From Pontibacter anaerobius (GTDB lineage Bacteria > Bacteroidota > Bacteroidia > Cytophagales > Hymenobacteraceae), in contig NZ_JAPFQO010000003.1 of NCBI RefSeq assembly GCF_026241195.1, positions 393,419 to 457,418 on the forward strand: DNA of 64,000 nucleotides, read 5' to 3'. This document shows, piece after piece, positions 1-9,103 of the stretch (positions are counted from its first letter, which is position 1; each line of letters opens with the position of its first letter). A model generated the notes under the pieces. The model worked only from the letters and a program-made list of their open reading frames with translations, did no database searches and was not told the origin of the DNA. A program made the position numbers and the translations under genes.

Positions 1-521
1 ACGCTACAGCGCATTTAATGGAGCAGGGCTACCAGAACATAGCCTTTGTTACCACCGACTCCAGGCAAAGCCAGATGCTCCAGCGGCTAGAAGGATACAG
101 GAAGGCGCTAGCAGAAAAACAGCTAGAGCCAGCGGTTCTGGAAGTGCCGTACCGCTATGACGCAAAACAGATGCTTCGGAAAATAGTGTCGTTCTTTGAA
201 GAAACAGAAAGTATAGACGCTGTGCTGTTTGCCACAAACTACATGGCGGTTAGGGGGCTGGAGGCAATTTCTCAGTTTAACCCGCAAGGTTTGCCTGCCA
301 ACCTGGGCGTGGCTTCTTATGATGACCATGATGTGTTCAAGCTGCTCAAGCCTACCATTACAGCCGTTGCACAGCCAACCGAGGCAATTGCAAACCATGT
401 GATCAATCTTATGCTGCACCTGCTGAATCCGAAAAATAAAACTTCGGAAGCTGATACCATAGTTCTGCCAACACAACTCATCATCAGAAATTCTACCCCT
501 CGCAAAGAAGTAGTGGCCTAA
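1..521 (+). CDS. LacI-family transcriptional regulator, C-terminal part (cut by window edge)
   Basis: The frame is open from the left edge; residues before the ATG at 18 (ATAHLMEQGYQNIAFV) are typical LacI/GalR sequence, so that ATG is internal and the DNA-binding head lies outside the window. What remains is the second half of the periplasmic-binding-protein-like effector domain, including a 'SYDDHDVFKLLKPTITAVAQPTEAIANHVI' type stretch (family pattern D...L.P..T.V.QP...IG) that forms part of the sugar pocket and dimer face. Family role: sugar-responsive repressor or activator binding a palindromic operator. It precedes a carbohydrate-degradation locus in which I see four similar palindromes, so it is the best candidate regulator; that link is inference. 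The effector cannot be read from this fragment. Confidence 0.9.
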   Translation, partial: ATAHLMEQGYQNIAFVTTDSRQSQMLQRLEGYRKALAEKQLEPAVLEVPYRYDAKQMLRKIVSFFEETESIDAVLFATNYMAVRGLEAISQFNPQGLPANLGVASYDDHDVFKLLKPTITAVAQPTEAIANHVINLMLHLLNPKNKTSEADTIVLPTQLIIRNSTPRKEVVA

Positions 522-971
522 CCTTGCTCCTATTGAGGAGCTGTGTTTTTGGTGTTATAGATGACTAATCACTTACTTTAAGCGATATTTTAGAAATTAA
601 GCTTTTCTTGTAAGGTAAAATTTCTAAATTTGAATATAAGTACCAGTTAATGTTACAGGGAGAGATGGCATTTACATGCTCTTTTCATGCTGTTATCATA
701 GTCTGGTAAGTATACTTATACCTTCGGATAAGCTTTTAGAGACGTCGGTCAGAGACTACCGCTACTCTAAAAGTATAAATCTGGAGGTTTTAACATAGTT
801 TATCCGCTAAATCCTTTTAGCAAATAAGTATGAGATTTACAATCAGTGATTTACGTGTGCTTTGATCAGCTTAGCTCGGCTCACCTCTTGGTGGCTGTTT
901 TAAACCTGCTTCATTTGTGCACTCTTTAATAATACAGTACCAGGTTGTCTGGTATAGCAGCAAGATTTAAT
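522..971. other. Intergenic region before the ROK/GH92 operon
   Basis: No convincing ORF. It contains a palindromic AAGTATACTT near 708, another AAGTATA word near 768, and the inverted repeat at 805-822 annotated separately. This is most likely the promoter region of the downstream operon. I could not pick out a convincing Bacteroidetes -7 box. Confidence 0.6.
805..822. promoter_or_regulatory. Putative LacI-type operator, site 1
   Basis: CGCTAAATCCTTTTAGCA is an inverted repeat (GCTAAA, 4-nt spacer, TTTAGC) 150 bp upstream of the ROK start at 972. It differs from the site at 34161 at only two of 18 positions and shares the GCTAAA-N4-TTTAG core with sites at 10938 and 26423. The even symmetry and TAAA/TTTA arms fit LacI-family operators. 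Regulator identity is inferred. Confidence 0.55.
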
Positions 972-1868
972 ATGTCTGATAAAATTGTTCTGGGGGTTGA
1001 CATAGGAGGGACGCACATCACGGCTGCCCTGGTAGACTTAGAGACGAAATCCATACTTCCGGAAACAAAGAAAAGGGCGCAGGTTAACTCGCAAGGCACG
1101 GTGCGGGAGGTGATAGAAACGTGGGGTGATGTCATTAAAAAAGCCTTGGGTACACACCCAGCCGCCAATACAAAACTAGGTGTAGCCATACCTGGCCCTT
1201 TTGATTACGAGCAGGGAATCTGCCAGTTCCGGAACCAAAACAAGTATGATAGCTTGTATGGGCTGAACGTAAAGGAGTTGCTTGCAGAGCAGCTAGGGGC
1301 CAAGGTTGGAAATATCAGGTTGGTGAACGATGCGGCCTGCTTTCTGAGAGGGGAGGTGTTTGCGGGAACTGCAAAAGATGCTTCCTCAGCCATAGGTTTA
1401 ACGCTAGGTACCGGCCTTGGGTCAGCCATACTTCAGAATGGGGTTGCCGAAGATGCAAAGTTATGGTGCGCGCCTTTTAAAGACAGCATCGCCGAGGAGT
1501 ATCTCTCTACCCGGGCTTTTCTGCGCGCTTACGAGCGGCTTACAGGTAAAGCGGCTACGGATGTAAAGCAATTAGCTGCGCTGTATCCGCAAAATGCTGC
1601 GGTCCGACAGGTGTTTGAAGATTTTGCGGAGAACCTGGCGTTGTTTCTGGCGCCTTACCTGCGGGAGGTGAAGCCTGAAATGGTGGTGATTGGCGGTAAC
1701 ATCGCCAATGCCTGGGAGCTTTTCATCCCAACTACCACAGAGCGGCTGAGGGCTATGGGTATAGAAGCGCCGATCCATAAAGTGGCGTTAGCCGAGGAGG
1801 CCGCACTGATTGGCGCAGCTAGTTATTGGCACGAAACGTTGCCTGAACTTAAACAAGGCGATAGCTGA
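972..1868 (+). CDS. ROK-family sugar kinase (zinc motif missing)
   Basis: Predicted cytosolic ATP-dependent sugar kinase of the ROK family, 298 aa. Start chosen at the ATG at 972 (MSDKIVLGVDIGGTH), because the open frame upstream begins with TTG and adds nine residues not typical of the family. The phosphate-binding motif DIGGTH is at residues 10-15, the catalytic-type 'ND' at 119-120 and the second glycine motif LGTGLGS at about 145-151. The usual ROK zinc signature (CGCGxxGC) is absent; its place is taken by a sequence containing only one Cys (LWCAPF). It therefore resembles the zinc-free, more divergent ROK branch. Immediately followed by a GH92 mannosidase, so mannose or a related sugar is a plausible substrate, but specificity cannot be read. 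Confidence 0.85.
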   Translation: MSDKIVLGVDIGGTHITAALVDLETKSILPETKKRAQVNSQGTVREVIETWGDVIKKALGTHPAANTKLGVAIPGPFDYEQGICQFRNQNKYDSLYGLNVKELLAEQLGAKVGNIRLVNDAACFLRGEVFAGTAKDASSAIGLTLGTGLGSAILQNGVAEDAKLWCAPFKDSIAEEYLSTRAFLRAYERLTGKAATDVKQLAALYPQNAAVRQVFEDFAENLALFLAPYLREVKPEMVVIGGNIANAWELFIPTTTERLRAMGIEAPIHKVALAEEAALIGAASYWHETLPELKQGDS

Positions 1869-1941
1869 GTTACAGTTAAATGCCTGCCAAAGTATAACCT
1901 TTACGGTTAGAAAAGCGATAATCACGAGATCTAAGTATAAA

Positions 1942-4236
1942 ATGGGTATAAAGAAAACAGTGATCACCCTGCTAAGCAGCTTTATATGCACCGCTACCCT
2001 GGCGCAGGCAGTTTTAGTTGATAAAGTCACCGATCCGGTGGAGTGGGTAAATCCGCTGGTAGGCACTGACTCCAAGCACAGCCTTTCCAACGGCAACACT
2101 TACCCAGCCATTGCCCTGCCCTGGGGTATGAATTTCTGGATGCCGCAGACAGGTAAGATGGGCGATGGCTGGGGCTACATGTACAGTGCCGACAAGATCC
2201 GCGGGTTCAAACAAACGCACCAGCCATCGCCGTGGATGAATGACTATGGCCAGTTTGCCATCATGCCGGTAACAGGTAGGCTGCGCTTCGACCAGGACAG
2301 CCGTGCCAGCTGGTTCTCGCATAAGGCGGAGGTAGCCAAGCCATACTACTACAGTGTGTATCTGGCCGACCACAACGTGACCACCGAGATTACCCCAACC
2401 GAGCGGGCGGCCAGCTTCCGCTTCACCTTCCCAAAAACCGACAGCGCCTATGTCGTTATTGATGCCTTCGACAAGGGCTCCTACGTCAAGATCATACCTG
2501 CTGAAAACAAGATCATCGGGTACACAACCAAGAACAGCGGTGGCGTGCCGGAGAACTTCAAGAACTATTTCGTCATCGTATTCGATAAGCCGTTTGCCAA
2601 TACCCATACCTGGAGCGACACCCTGCTAAGTAGCAAGCAGGAGCTGCAGGCTAACCATGTGGGCGCTGTAGTGGGCTTCAAAACGAAGAAAGGAGAGCAG
2701 GTAAATGCCCGCGTGGCTTCCTCGTTCATCAGCCCGGAGCAGGCCGAGCGTAACCTGCAGGAAATCGGGAGCGATGATTTTGAAAGTATAAAAGCGAAAG
2801 GCAAGCAGGCCTGGAACAAGCAGCTGAGCCGTGTGGCTGTGGAGGGCGGCACTCCGGAGCAGATGCGGACCTTCTACTCCAACCTTTACCGCACGCTGCT
2901 CTTTCCGCGCAAATTCTATGAGATAGATGCCAATGGCAAGGTGGTGCACTACAGCCCATACAACGGCAAGGTGCTGCCTGGCTTTATGTATACCGATACC
3001 GGTTTCTGGGATACCTTTCGGGCGCTGTTCCCCTTCCTGAACCTGATGTATCCATCGGTGAATGCGGAGATACAGGAGGGACTGGCCAATACCTTTAAAG
3101 AAGGCGGGTGGTTGCCGGAATGGGCCAGTCCGGGTTACCGTAACGTTATGGTGGGCAACAACTCGGCCTCGGTGGTGGCAGATGCGTACCTGAAGGGCAT
3201 TCGCGGGCAGGATATGAAGGCGCTGTATGAGGCGGTGCTGAAGGGCGCCAACAATGCGGGCCCACTGACAGCAGTTGGCCGTGCCGGGGCAGATTACTAC
3301 ACCAAGTTGGGTTACGTGCCATACGATGTGAAGATCAACGAGAACGCAGCCCGGACGCTGGAGTATGCTTATGATGACTTTGCCATCTACCAGTTAGCCA
3401 AAGCCCTGAAGCGCCCGAAAAAAGAGATAAACCTTTACGCAAAGCGTGCCCTGAACTACCGCCATCTCTACGATTCTGCTACCGGGCTGATGCGCGGTAA
3501 GAACCAGGATGGCACGTTTCAGGCTCCTTTCAATCCTTTTAAATGGGGCGATGCCTTTACCGAAGGCAACAGCTGGCATTACAGTTGGTCGGTGTTCCAT
3601 GATGTGCAGGGCCTGATCGACCTGATGGGCGGCAAGGAAAACTTTACCGCAAAGCTGGATTCTGTATTCACCCTTCCGCCAGTGTATGACGAGAGTTACT
3701 ACGGAGCCGTGATTCATGAGATCAGGGAGATGCAGATCGCTAACATGGGGCAGTATGCGCACGGCAACCAGCCCATCCAGCACATGATCTACCTTTACAA
3801 CTATGCCGGCGAGCCCTGGAAGGCACAGTATTGGGTGCGCGAAACAATGAACCGTATGTACACGCCTGCCCCGGATGGCTACTGCGGCGATGAGGATAAC
3901 GGACAGACCTCTGCCTGGTACGTGTTCTCAGCACTTGGCTTTTACCCGGTAACGCCAGCCACAGACCAGTATGTGCTGGGTGCGCCACTGTTCAAAAAAG
4001 CCACGCTACAACTGGAAAACGGAAAGCAGCTGGTGATCAACGCGCCACAAAACAGCGACGGGAACAGGTACATCCAAAGTATGCGCCTCAACGGTAAAAC
4101 CTACGACAAAAACTGGCTGAGCCACTCAGAGTTAATGAAGGGAGCAAGTATAGATGTGGAGATGTCGCCAACACCGAATAAGGAGCGAGGCACCCAAGAG
4201 GGCGCATTCCCGTACTCACTATCGAACGAGAAATAG
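1942..4236 (+). CDS. GH92 alpha-mannosidase, secreted
   Basis: Exo-acting calcium-dependent alpha-mannosidase family (GH92), 764 aa. The start at 1942 gives a clean signal peptide (MGIKKTVITLLSSF..., cleavage near TLAQA). The longer frame from 1810 would overlap the kinase gene and was rejected. N-terminal signature 'VNPLVGTDSKHSLSNGNTYP' is near residue 35. The catalytic half shows FTEGNSWHYSW (general-acid Glu region), AHGNQP, and GDEDNGQTSAWYVFSALG, where family members carry the Asp/Glu general-base and calcium ligands. Length is typical. Family members remove alpha-1,2 or other alpha-mannose units from N-glycans with inversion. A second, diverged GH92 is at 30717, so the two probably differ in linkage preference. 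The gene follows the kinase by 73 bp, likely the same transcript. Confidence 0.93.
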   Translation: MGIKKTVITLLSSFICTATLAQAVLVDKVTDPVEWVNPLVGTDSKHSLSNGNTYPAIALPWGMNFWMPQTGKMGDGWGYMYSADKIRGFKQTHQPSPWMNDYGQFAIMPVTGRLRFDQDSRASWFSHKAEVAKPYYYSVYLADHNVTTEITPTERAASFRFTFPKTDSAYVVIDAFDKGSYVKIIPAENKIIGYTTKNSGGVPENFKNYFVIVFDKPFANTHTWSDTLLSSKQELQANHVGAVVGFKTKKGEQVNARVASSFISPEQAERNLQEIGSDDFESIKAKGKQAWNKQLSRVAVEGGTPEQMRTFYSNLYRTLLFPRKFYEIDANGKVVHYSPYNGKVLPGFMYTDTGFWDTFRALFPFLNLMYPSVNAEIQEGLANTFKEGGWLPEWASPGYRNVMVGNNSASVVADAYLKGIRGQDMKALYEAVLKGANNAGPLTAVGRAGADYYTKLGYVPYDVKINENAARTLEYAYDDFAIYQLAKALKRPKKEINLYAKRALNYRHLYDSATGLMRGKNQDGTFQAPFNPFKWGDAFTEGNSWHYSWSVFHDVQGLIDLMGGKENFTAKLDSVFTLPPVYDESYYGAVIHEIREMQIANMGQYAHGNQPIQHMIYLYNYAGEPWKAQYWVRETMNRMYTPAPDGYCGDEDNGQTSAWYVFSALGFYPVTPATDQYVLGAPLFKKATLQLENGKQLVINAPQNSDGNRYIQSMRLNGKTYDKNWLSHSELMKGASIDVEMSPTPNKERGTQEGAFPYSLSNEK

Positions 4237-4287
4237 AGACACGATATATTTTGTTAAACCAAGTTCACTCCAACTAAAAACAGGTAT

Positions 4288-6162
4288 ATGATTAAATGTA
4301 AAACCAAACCGTTGCGTGGCGTTTTGCTGACGGGTATTGCACTGATATACAGTACCGGTATATCTCTGGCGCAGTCTGCAGCGCCTCAGACTACGGCCAT
4401 CCCCCTCGATAATTTGTCCTCCTTCCAGAATCCGGGAAAGAGCTGGCAGGTTGCCGGTGATGTGACAGCCAAACTTGACAAAGAAAACGAGCTGGATGTT
4501 AAGGAAGGAACCGGCATTCTGGTGAACGAGCCCAGCAGGAAGAAGAAAGGCGTAGATCTTCTCACCAATTTTGAGCATGGAGACATCGACCTGGAGCTGG
4601 ACTATATGATGGCTAAGGGCTCTAACTCCGGTATATACCTGCAAGGCCGTTACGAAGTCCAGTTAGAGGATAGCTGGGGCGTGAAAAAGCCTACTTCGGC
4701 CAACAACGGTGCGGTGTATGAGCGTTGGGACGAAAGCCGTGCAAATGGCCAAAAAGGTTTTGAAGGTTATGCCCCCCGCCAGAACGTGAGCCGGGCACCC
4801 GGCCTGTGGCAGCACCTGAAAGTATCGTTTCAGGCACCTCGCTTTGATGCCAGCGGCAAGAAAGTAGAGAACGCCAAAATCCTGCGTGCTGAACTGAACG
4901 GCGTAACCATACATGAGAACGTAGAGCTTTTTGGGCCAACACGCGGTGCCCTAGGAAGTAATGAGGTGGCTATGGGGCCGCTGCGCCTACAGGGCGACCA
5001 CGGAGCCGTGGCATTCCGCGACATCAAAATAACGAACTATGGCAAGCCGCGCCCTGAGCTTGTTAACCTGAAGTACCAGGTTTTCAAGGGCAAGTACGAG
5101 GCGGAGCCTCGGTACGACAGCATCCCGCCAGAGGCCGAGGGCACATCAGTGGCGTTGACCTCAGAAATAAGCCCTTTCCAGAAAGATTTCTTGGTTCGCT
5201 ATACCGGCACACTGCGTGTAAAGGAGCCGGGAGAGTATACCTTTAACCTGAATACGAACGGTGGCGGAGGGTTGATGCGAATCAACAATAAAGTGGTTGT
5301 TCCGATAGAGGGCAGAAACAGGAGAGGCACTGTTACACTACCCGCAGGCGACATGCCGTTCGAGCTGGTTTACTCAAAAGTAGTGGAGTGGGGAAGACCT
5401 GCGCTGGGTATTGCCGTGGTAGGCCCTGGTATCCGCGAGTACCTGATCGGAGACCCTGCTGGCGGGGGAAACAACGACTCGCAGGGACCAATTATGGTGG
5501 ATGCACCGGTAAACACCATACTTCGGAGCTTCATGGACCTGCCTGTTCCGGGCAAAAACGGCAAGAGGAACACCAGAGTGGTGCATGCCGTGAATGTAGG
5601 AAGCCCAGACCAGGTGCACTATACTTATGACCTAGACAATGGAAACGTGATACAAGTATGGCGAGGGGGGTTCCTGGATGCCACGCCGATGTGGTATAGC
5701 CGAGGCGACGGATCGTCCCGCCCGGTTGGGGCTGTGCAGCATTTCGGCCAGCCAGCCTTTACACTGGCTAAGCTTGCCAATCCGGAGGCAGCCTGGGTAG
5801 CAGACACGGCAGGTACAGGATTTCGTGCTGAGGGGTACGATTTAGACAAGGCTGATCAGCCTACTTTCAGCTACCAGGTATATGGTACAAATGTGCAGGA
5901 TGCCATCAGGGTAGTGGAAGGTGGCAAAGGCTTTAGCCGTGAACTAACGGTGCAAAACCCTGCAGAAAACCTGTACGCACGCCTGGCGGCAGGTAGCAGC
6001 ATCGAGGCCCTATCGAAAAATATGTACCTGATAGACGGCAAGTCCTATTATGTCAGGATAGACGATGACGGCGGACAAAAGCCTGTAGTGCGAGATGCTA
6101 ACGGCCAGAAAGAGCTGATTGTGCCAATGCGCAACAAGCTACGCTATACTATCATTTTCTAA
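4288..6162 (+). CDS. DUF1080 + PA14-like multidomain secreted protein
   Basis: Secreted 624-aa protein. Signal peptide about residues 1-30 (cleavage near ISLAQSA). Residues about 35-255 form a 3-keto-disaccharide-hydrolase (DUF1080) concanavalin-like domain with the family marks KGSNSGIYLQGRYEVQLEDSW and a final 'FRDIKITNYG' strand. Residues about 270-390 look like a PA14 carbohydrate-binding module (FLVRYTGTLRVKEPGEYTF, NTNGGGGLMRINNKVV). Residues about 400-624 form a third beta-rich region I do not recognise, containing HAVNVGSPDQVHYTYDL and an aromatic-rich segment. 51 bp after GH92 and 19 bp before the propeller-cytochrome gene, so operonic. Probably cleaves or binds a 3-keto-glycoside in the periplasm or at the surface; function beyond the family is inference. 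Confidence 0.8.
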   Translation: MIKCKTKPLRGVLLTGIALIYSTGISLAQSAAPQTTAIPLDNLSSFQNPGKSWQVAGDVTAKLDKENELDVKEGTGILVNEPSRKKKGVDLLTNFEHGDIDLELDYMMAKGSNSGIYLQGRYEVQLEDSWGVKKPTSANNGAVYERWDESRANGQKGFEGYAPRQNVSRAPGLWQHLKVSFQAPRFDASGKKVENAKILRAELNGVTIHENVELFGPTRGALGSNEVAMGPLRLQGDHGAVAFRDIKITNYGKPRPELVNLKYQVFKGKYEAEPRYDSIPPEAEGTSVALTSEISPFQKDFLVRYTGTLRVKEPGEYTFNLNTNGGGGLMRINNKVVVPIEGRNRRGTVTLPAGDMPFELVYSKVVEWGRPALGIAVVGPGIREYLIGDPAGGGNNDSQGPIMVDAPVNTILRSFMDLPVPGKNGKRNTRVVHAVNVGSPDQVHYTYDLDNGNVIQVWRGGFLDATPMWYSRGDGSSRPVGAVQHFGQPAFTLAKLANPEAAWVADTAGTGFRAEGYDLDKADQPTFSYQVYGTNVQDAIRVVEGGKGFSRELTVQNPAENLYARLAAGSSIEALSKNMYLIDGKSYYVRIDDDGGQKPVVRDANGQKELIVPMRNKLRYTIIF

Positions 6163-6181
6163 TATCAGACTGCTTTTACTC

Positions 6182-8197
6182 ATGAACTATACAGATAGAA
6201 AATCATACAGGAAGGCCATATCCAGTTTCTTGCTGACGGCCGCCACTATTGCAGGTTTCAGTGCGCCGGCCCTGGCGCAGGAATCTCCTATGGAGGAGGA
6301 TTACTTCAGGATTATGGGCGTTAGCTCTCCGGAAGGCGCGTTGCTGGAAGTGGGAGGCCTTACGGTGCTGCCATCAGGGGACCTGGGCATTTCCACACGC
6401 CGCGGAGATGTTTACATTGTGGAGAACCCGACAAGCCAGCGGCCATACTTCCGTAAGTTTGCCACCGGCCTGCACGAGATCCTTGGCTTGGCTTATAAGG
6501 ATGGCGCGCTGTACGCTGCCCAACGCGGAGAGCTTACGAAACTGGTTGACACGGACATGGACGGCAAGGCTGACAAGTATAAAACCGTTTATGCCTGGCC
6601 GATTTCGGGGCATTACCATGAGTACAGCTTTGGTCCAAAAATAGCCCCGGACGGTAGCTTTTTTGTTACCGGCAACGTGGCCTTTGGTGATGAGGAATGG
6701 TGGCGCGGCGAAAGCCGGGTGCCATGGCGTGGCTGGACGATGAAGATCAGTGAAGACGGCAAAATGGAGCCATGGGCTACAGGCATGCGCTCCCCGGCAG
6801 GGCCAGGTGTTATTGATGGAGAGCTGTTTTATACAGACAACCAGGGAGATTGGATGGGCTCAGGCGGGCTTTGGCACGTAACGAAGGGATCATTTACTGG
6901 GCACCCTGCAGGCTTGCGCTGGAGCAACATGCCAAACTCACCGGTTAAAACGACGGAGGAGCAACTATTCGCGCAAGTGGACCAACGCAAGGTAAGGGGG
7001 GAGAACGGACGATACATCAAGCCAGAGAACGTGGTAGATGAAGAGTTCAAGATGCTTTACGAGGTTAAAGAGGCTATTCCTGAACTGCGCCTGCCGGCCG
7101 TGTGGTTGCCTCATGGTATACTAGGGGTATCTAACTCAGAGCCGATTAAGATTCCGGAAGAGAACTTCGGTCCATTTGGCGGACAGGTATTGGTAGGTGA
7201 CCAGGGCATGAGCCTTATTTCACGTGTGTTCCTGGAGAAAGTGAATGGAGAGTTTCAGGGAGCTGCCTTCCTGTTCCGGACCGGTTTTCAGTCGGGTGTG
7301 CTCCGCATGGCCTGGGCCAAAGATGGCTCCCTGTTTGTAGGGGAGACAAATCGTGGATGGGGCTCGGCTGGTGATGCCAACCAGGGACTGCAACGCCTGG
7401 TATGGAACAACAGAGTCCCATTCGAAATGAGAGCGGTGCGTGCTATGCCGGATGGGTTTGAAATTGAGTTTACCAAACCTGTTGATAAGAAATCTGCAGA
7501 GAACCCAGAGTCTTACAGTGTGTCGAGCTTCATTTACAAATACCACCCGGTTTACGGAAGCCCTCCTGTGAACACAGAAGAGTGTACTGTAAAGGGAGTC
7601 AAAGTATCGGAAGATGGAATGAAGGCCCGTATAGTGGTGGATAATCTGCGCCGCTATTATATCCACAACATCACCCTTGGCGGAGTACGGGAGCGGGACA
7701 ATTCCCACTCACTGGTGCACCCCACAGCATACTACACGCTGAACAACATCCCGGAAGGGCAGAAGCTGTCACTAAGTGAACTGAGCACCAAAAGCACTGC
7801 TGCGGCAACTACGAAGAAAGCAACTGGGGCAAAAAAAGCTACAACTTCAAAAAGAGCCGCTACGGCTAAGCCTGCTACGAAAAAAGCAACTGCCAGCGCT
7901 ACTGCTAAATCTGCCGCACCAACATACAACGAGGTGAAGGGCTTGCTGGCAAAGTATACTTGCCTTGCCTGCCATACCACAGATAAACGTCAGGTTGGCC
8001 CGGCTTATGTGGATGTGGCTAAACGCGGTTACACACCGGAAAAAATTGTGGAGCTGATCCATAACCCGGAGCCTGAGAACTGGCCGGATTATGCCACGGA
8101 AATGCCACCTATGCCACAGGTGCCGAAGGAGGATGCCCTCAAGATCGCCAAATGGATCAACTCGCTTGCCCCAGCCGGCAAAGGTGCTTCTAAATAA
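6182..8197 (+). CDS. Sorbosone-dehydrogenase-like beta-propeller fused to cytochrome c
   Basis: 671 aa, start at 6182 (MNYTDRKSYRK..., signal peptide ending near APALAQ); the upstream GTG frame would overlap the previous gene. Residues about 40-430 resemble PQQ/sorbosone-type six-bladed propellers (GGLTVLPSGDLGISTRRGDVY, FATGLHEILGLAYKDGALYAAQRGELTKL, LFVGETNRGWGS). Residues about 535-580 are a low-complexity Lys/Ala/Thr linker. The C-terminus is a class I cytochrome c domain: haem site C594-L-A-C597-H598 and distal Met candidates at 641/644 (EMPPMPQVP). Known families of this type are periplasmic dehydrogenases passing electrons to the respiratory chain. Here the substrate is presumably a sugar. 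A decayed second copy of the tail occurs at 10253-10348. Confidence 0.85.
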   Translation: MNYTDRKSYRKAISSFLLTAATIAGFSAPALAQESPMEEDYFRIMGVSSPEGALLEVGGLTVLPSGDLGISTRRGDVYIVENPTSQRPYFRKFATGLHEILGLAYKDGALYAAQRGELTKLVDTDMDGKADKYKTVYAWPISGHYHEYSFGPKIAPDGSFFVTGNVAFGDEEWWRGESRVPWRGWTMKISEDGKMEPWATGMRSPAGPGVIDGELFYTDNQGDWMGSGGLWHVTKGSFTGHPAGLRWSNMPNSPVKTTEEQLFAQVDQRKVRGENGRYIKPENVVDEEFKMLYEVKEAIPELRLPAVWLPHGILGVSNSEPIKIPEENFGPFGGQVLVGDQGMSLISRVFLEKVNGEFQGAAFLFRTGFQSGVLRMAWAKDGSLFVGETNRGWGSAGDANQGLQRLVWNNRVPFEMRAVRAMPDGFEIEFTKPVDKKSAENPESYSVSSFIYKYHPVYGSPPVNTEECTVKGVKVSEDGMKARIVVDNLRRYYIHNITLGGVRERDNSHSLVHPTAYYTLNNIPEGQKLSLSELSTKSTAAATTKKATGAKKATTSKRAATAKPATKKATASATAKSAAPTYNEVKGLLAKYTCLACHTTDKRQVGPAYVDVAKRGYTPEKIVELIHNPEPENWPDYATEMPPMPQVPKEDALKIAKWINSLAPAGKGASK

Positions 8198-8231
8198 ATA
8201 GGGCCTCGGCTACTTTGTTTGCCTAATTTCT

Positions 8232-8277
8232 GGTTATGTGTGCTGCTTTTTCAAATTGAAAAGCAGCACACATAACC
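8232..8277. terminator. Long perfect inverted repeat, probable bidirectional terminator
   Basis: Arms at 8232-8250 and 8259-8277 pair over 19 bp without mismatch (GGTTATGTGTGCTGCTTTT outer arm), plus one wobble pair. The T-run lies inside the stem on the plus strand. It sits 35 bp after the stop of the propeller-cytochrome gene and 80 bp before the next start, so it may end or attenuate the upstream transcript. Confidence 0.6.
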
Positions 8278-8357
8278 TTCATGCGGCTGCAGGTCGATAC
8301 CTCTTAACTGACTTTACGCCGCTTTAAATGCATCCCTTCATTAAACTATCAGCATCA

Positions 8358-9092
8358 ATGAAAAGAATTTATACGCTGCTGGCGCTTTTGGCTACAGCCC
8401 TTTTTGCATATGCATGTGCCTCTGGAACAGGCGGTAGCTCCTCCAAAGCCGAAAACGCGTTAACCCGTAAAGAAAAGGCTGATGGATGGGTGCTGCTTTT
8501 CGACGGAAAGAGCATGGAGCACTGGAGAGGCTTCAAAAAAGATGCCGTGCCGGCCGCGTGGCAAATTGAGGATGGAGCCATTGCGCTTGTAGGCAAAGGA
8601 GGGGGAGACATCGTGACCAAAGAAGAGTACCAGGACTTTGAACTGATGCTGGACTGGAAGATCTCGGAAGGAGGAAACAGCGGGATCTTTTTCAATGTAT
8701 CGGAAGAGCCTAAATTCAGATATACTTTTCAGACGGGGCCGGAGATGCAGATTATAGACGACGAAAGGCATCCGGATGCCAAGCAGGGCAAAAACGGAAA
8801 CCGTAAAGCGGGCACCAATTACGACCTGCACCCTCTCTCAGAGCCTGCCGTGAAGCCTGCTGGGGAGTACAATACAGTCCGCCTCGTAGTGAAGGGCGGA
8901 AATGTGGAGCAGTACCTGAACGGGAAAAAGGTGGTGGAGTACGCACTCTGGAGCCCTGAGTGGGAGCACATGGTGCAGGAAAGTAAGTTTGTCAGTATGC
9001 CGGACTACGGACGCTACAAGCGCGGCCACATCGCCCTGCAGGACCACGGCGACAAAGTGTGGTTCAAGAACATTAAAATACGTCCACTATAA
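8358..9092 (+). CDS. DUF1080 lipoprotein (3-keto-disaccharide hydrolase family)
   Basis: 244 aa from the ATG at 8358, giving a typical lipoprotein leader MKRIYTLLALLATALFAYAC; the in-frame ATG at 8328 would add ten residues before the basic start and is less likely. The single DUF1080 domain covers nearly the whole protein: WVLLFDGKSMEHWRGF, GGDIVTKEEYQDFELMLDW, EGGNSGIFFNV, EMQIIDDERHPDA, and a terminal GHIALQDHGDKVWFKNIKI. Family members hydrolyse 3-keto-glycosides by an elimination/hydration route. Membrane-anchored in the periplasm or at the surface. Same subtype as the protein at 41364 (HPDAK loop). 11 bp upstream of the GH43 gene. Confidence 0.9.
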   Translation: MKRIYTLLALLATALFAYACASGTGGSSSKAENALTRKEKADGWVLLFDGKSMEHWRGFKKDAVPAAWQIEDGAIALVGKGGGDIVTKEEYQDFELMLDWKISEGGNSGIFFNVSEEPKFRYTFQTGPEMQIIDDERHPDAKQGKNGNRKAGTNYDLHPLSEPAVKPAGEYNTVRLVVKGGNVEQYLNGKKVVEYALWSPEWEHMVQESKFVSMPDYGRYKRGHIALQDHGDKVWFKNIKIRPL

Positions 9093-9103
9093 GCTGTAAC
9101 AGT

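Noticed and set aside
1810..1941. Upstream extension of the first GH92 frame
   Set aside because: It overlaps the ROK gene and would bury the signal peptide; the start at 1942 is better.
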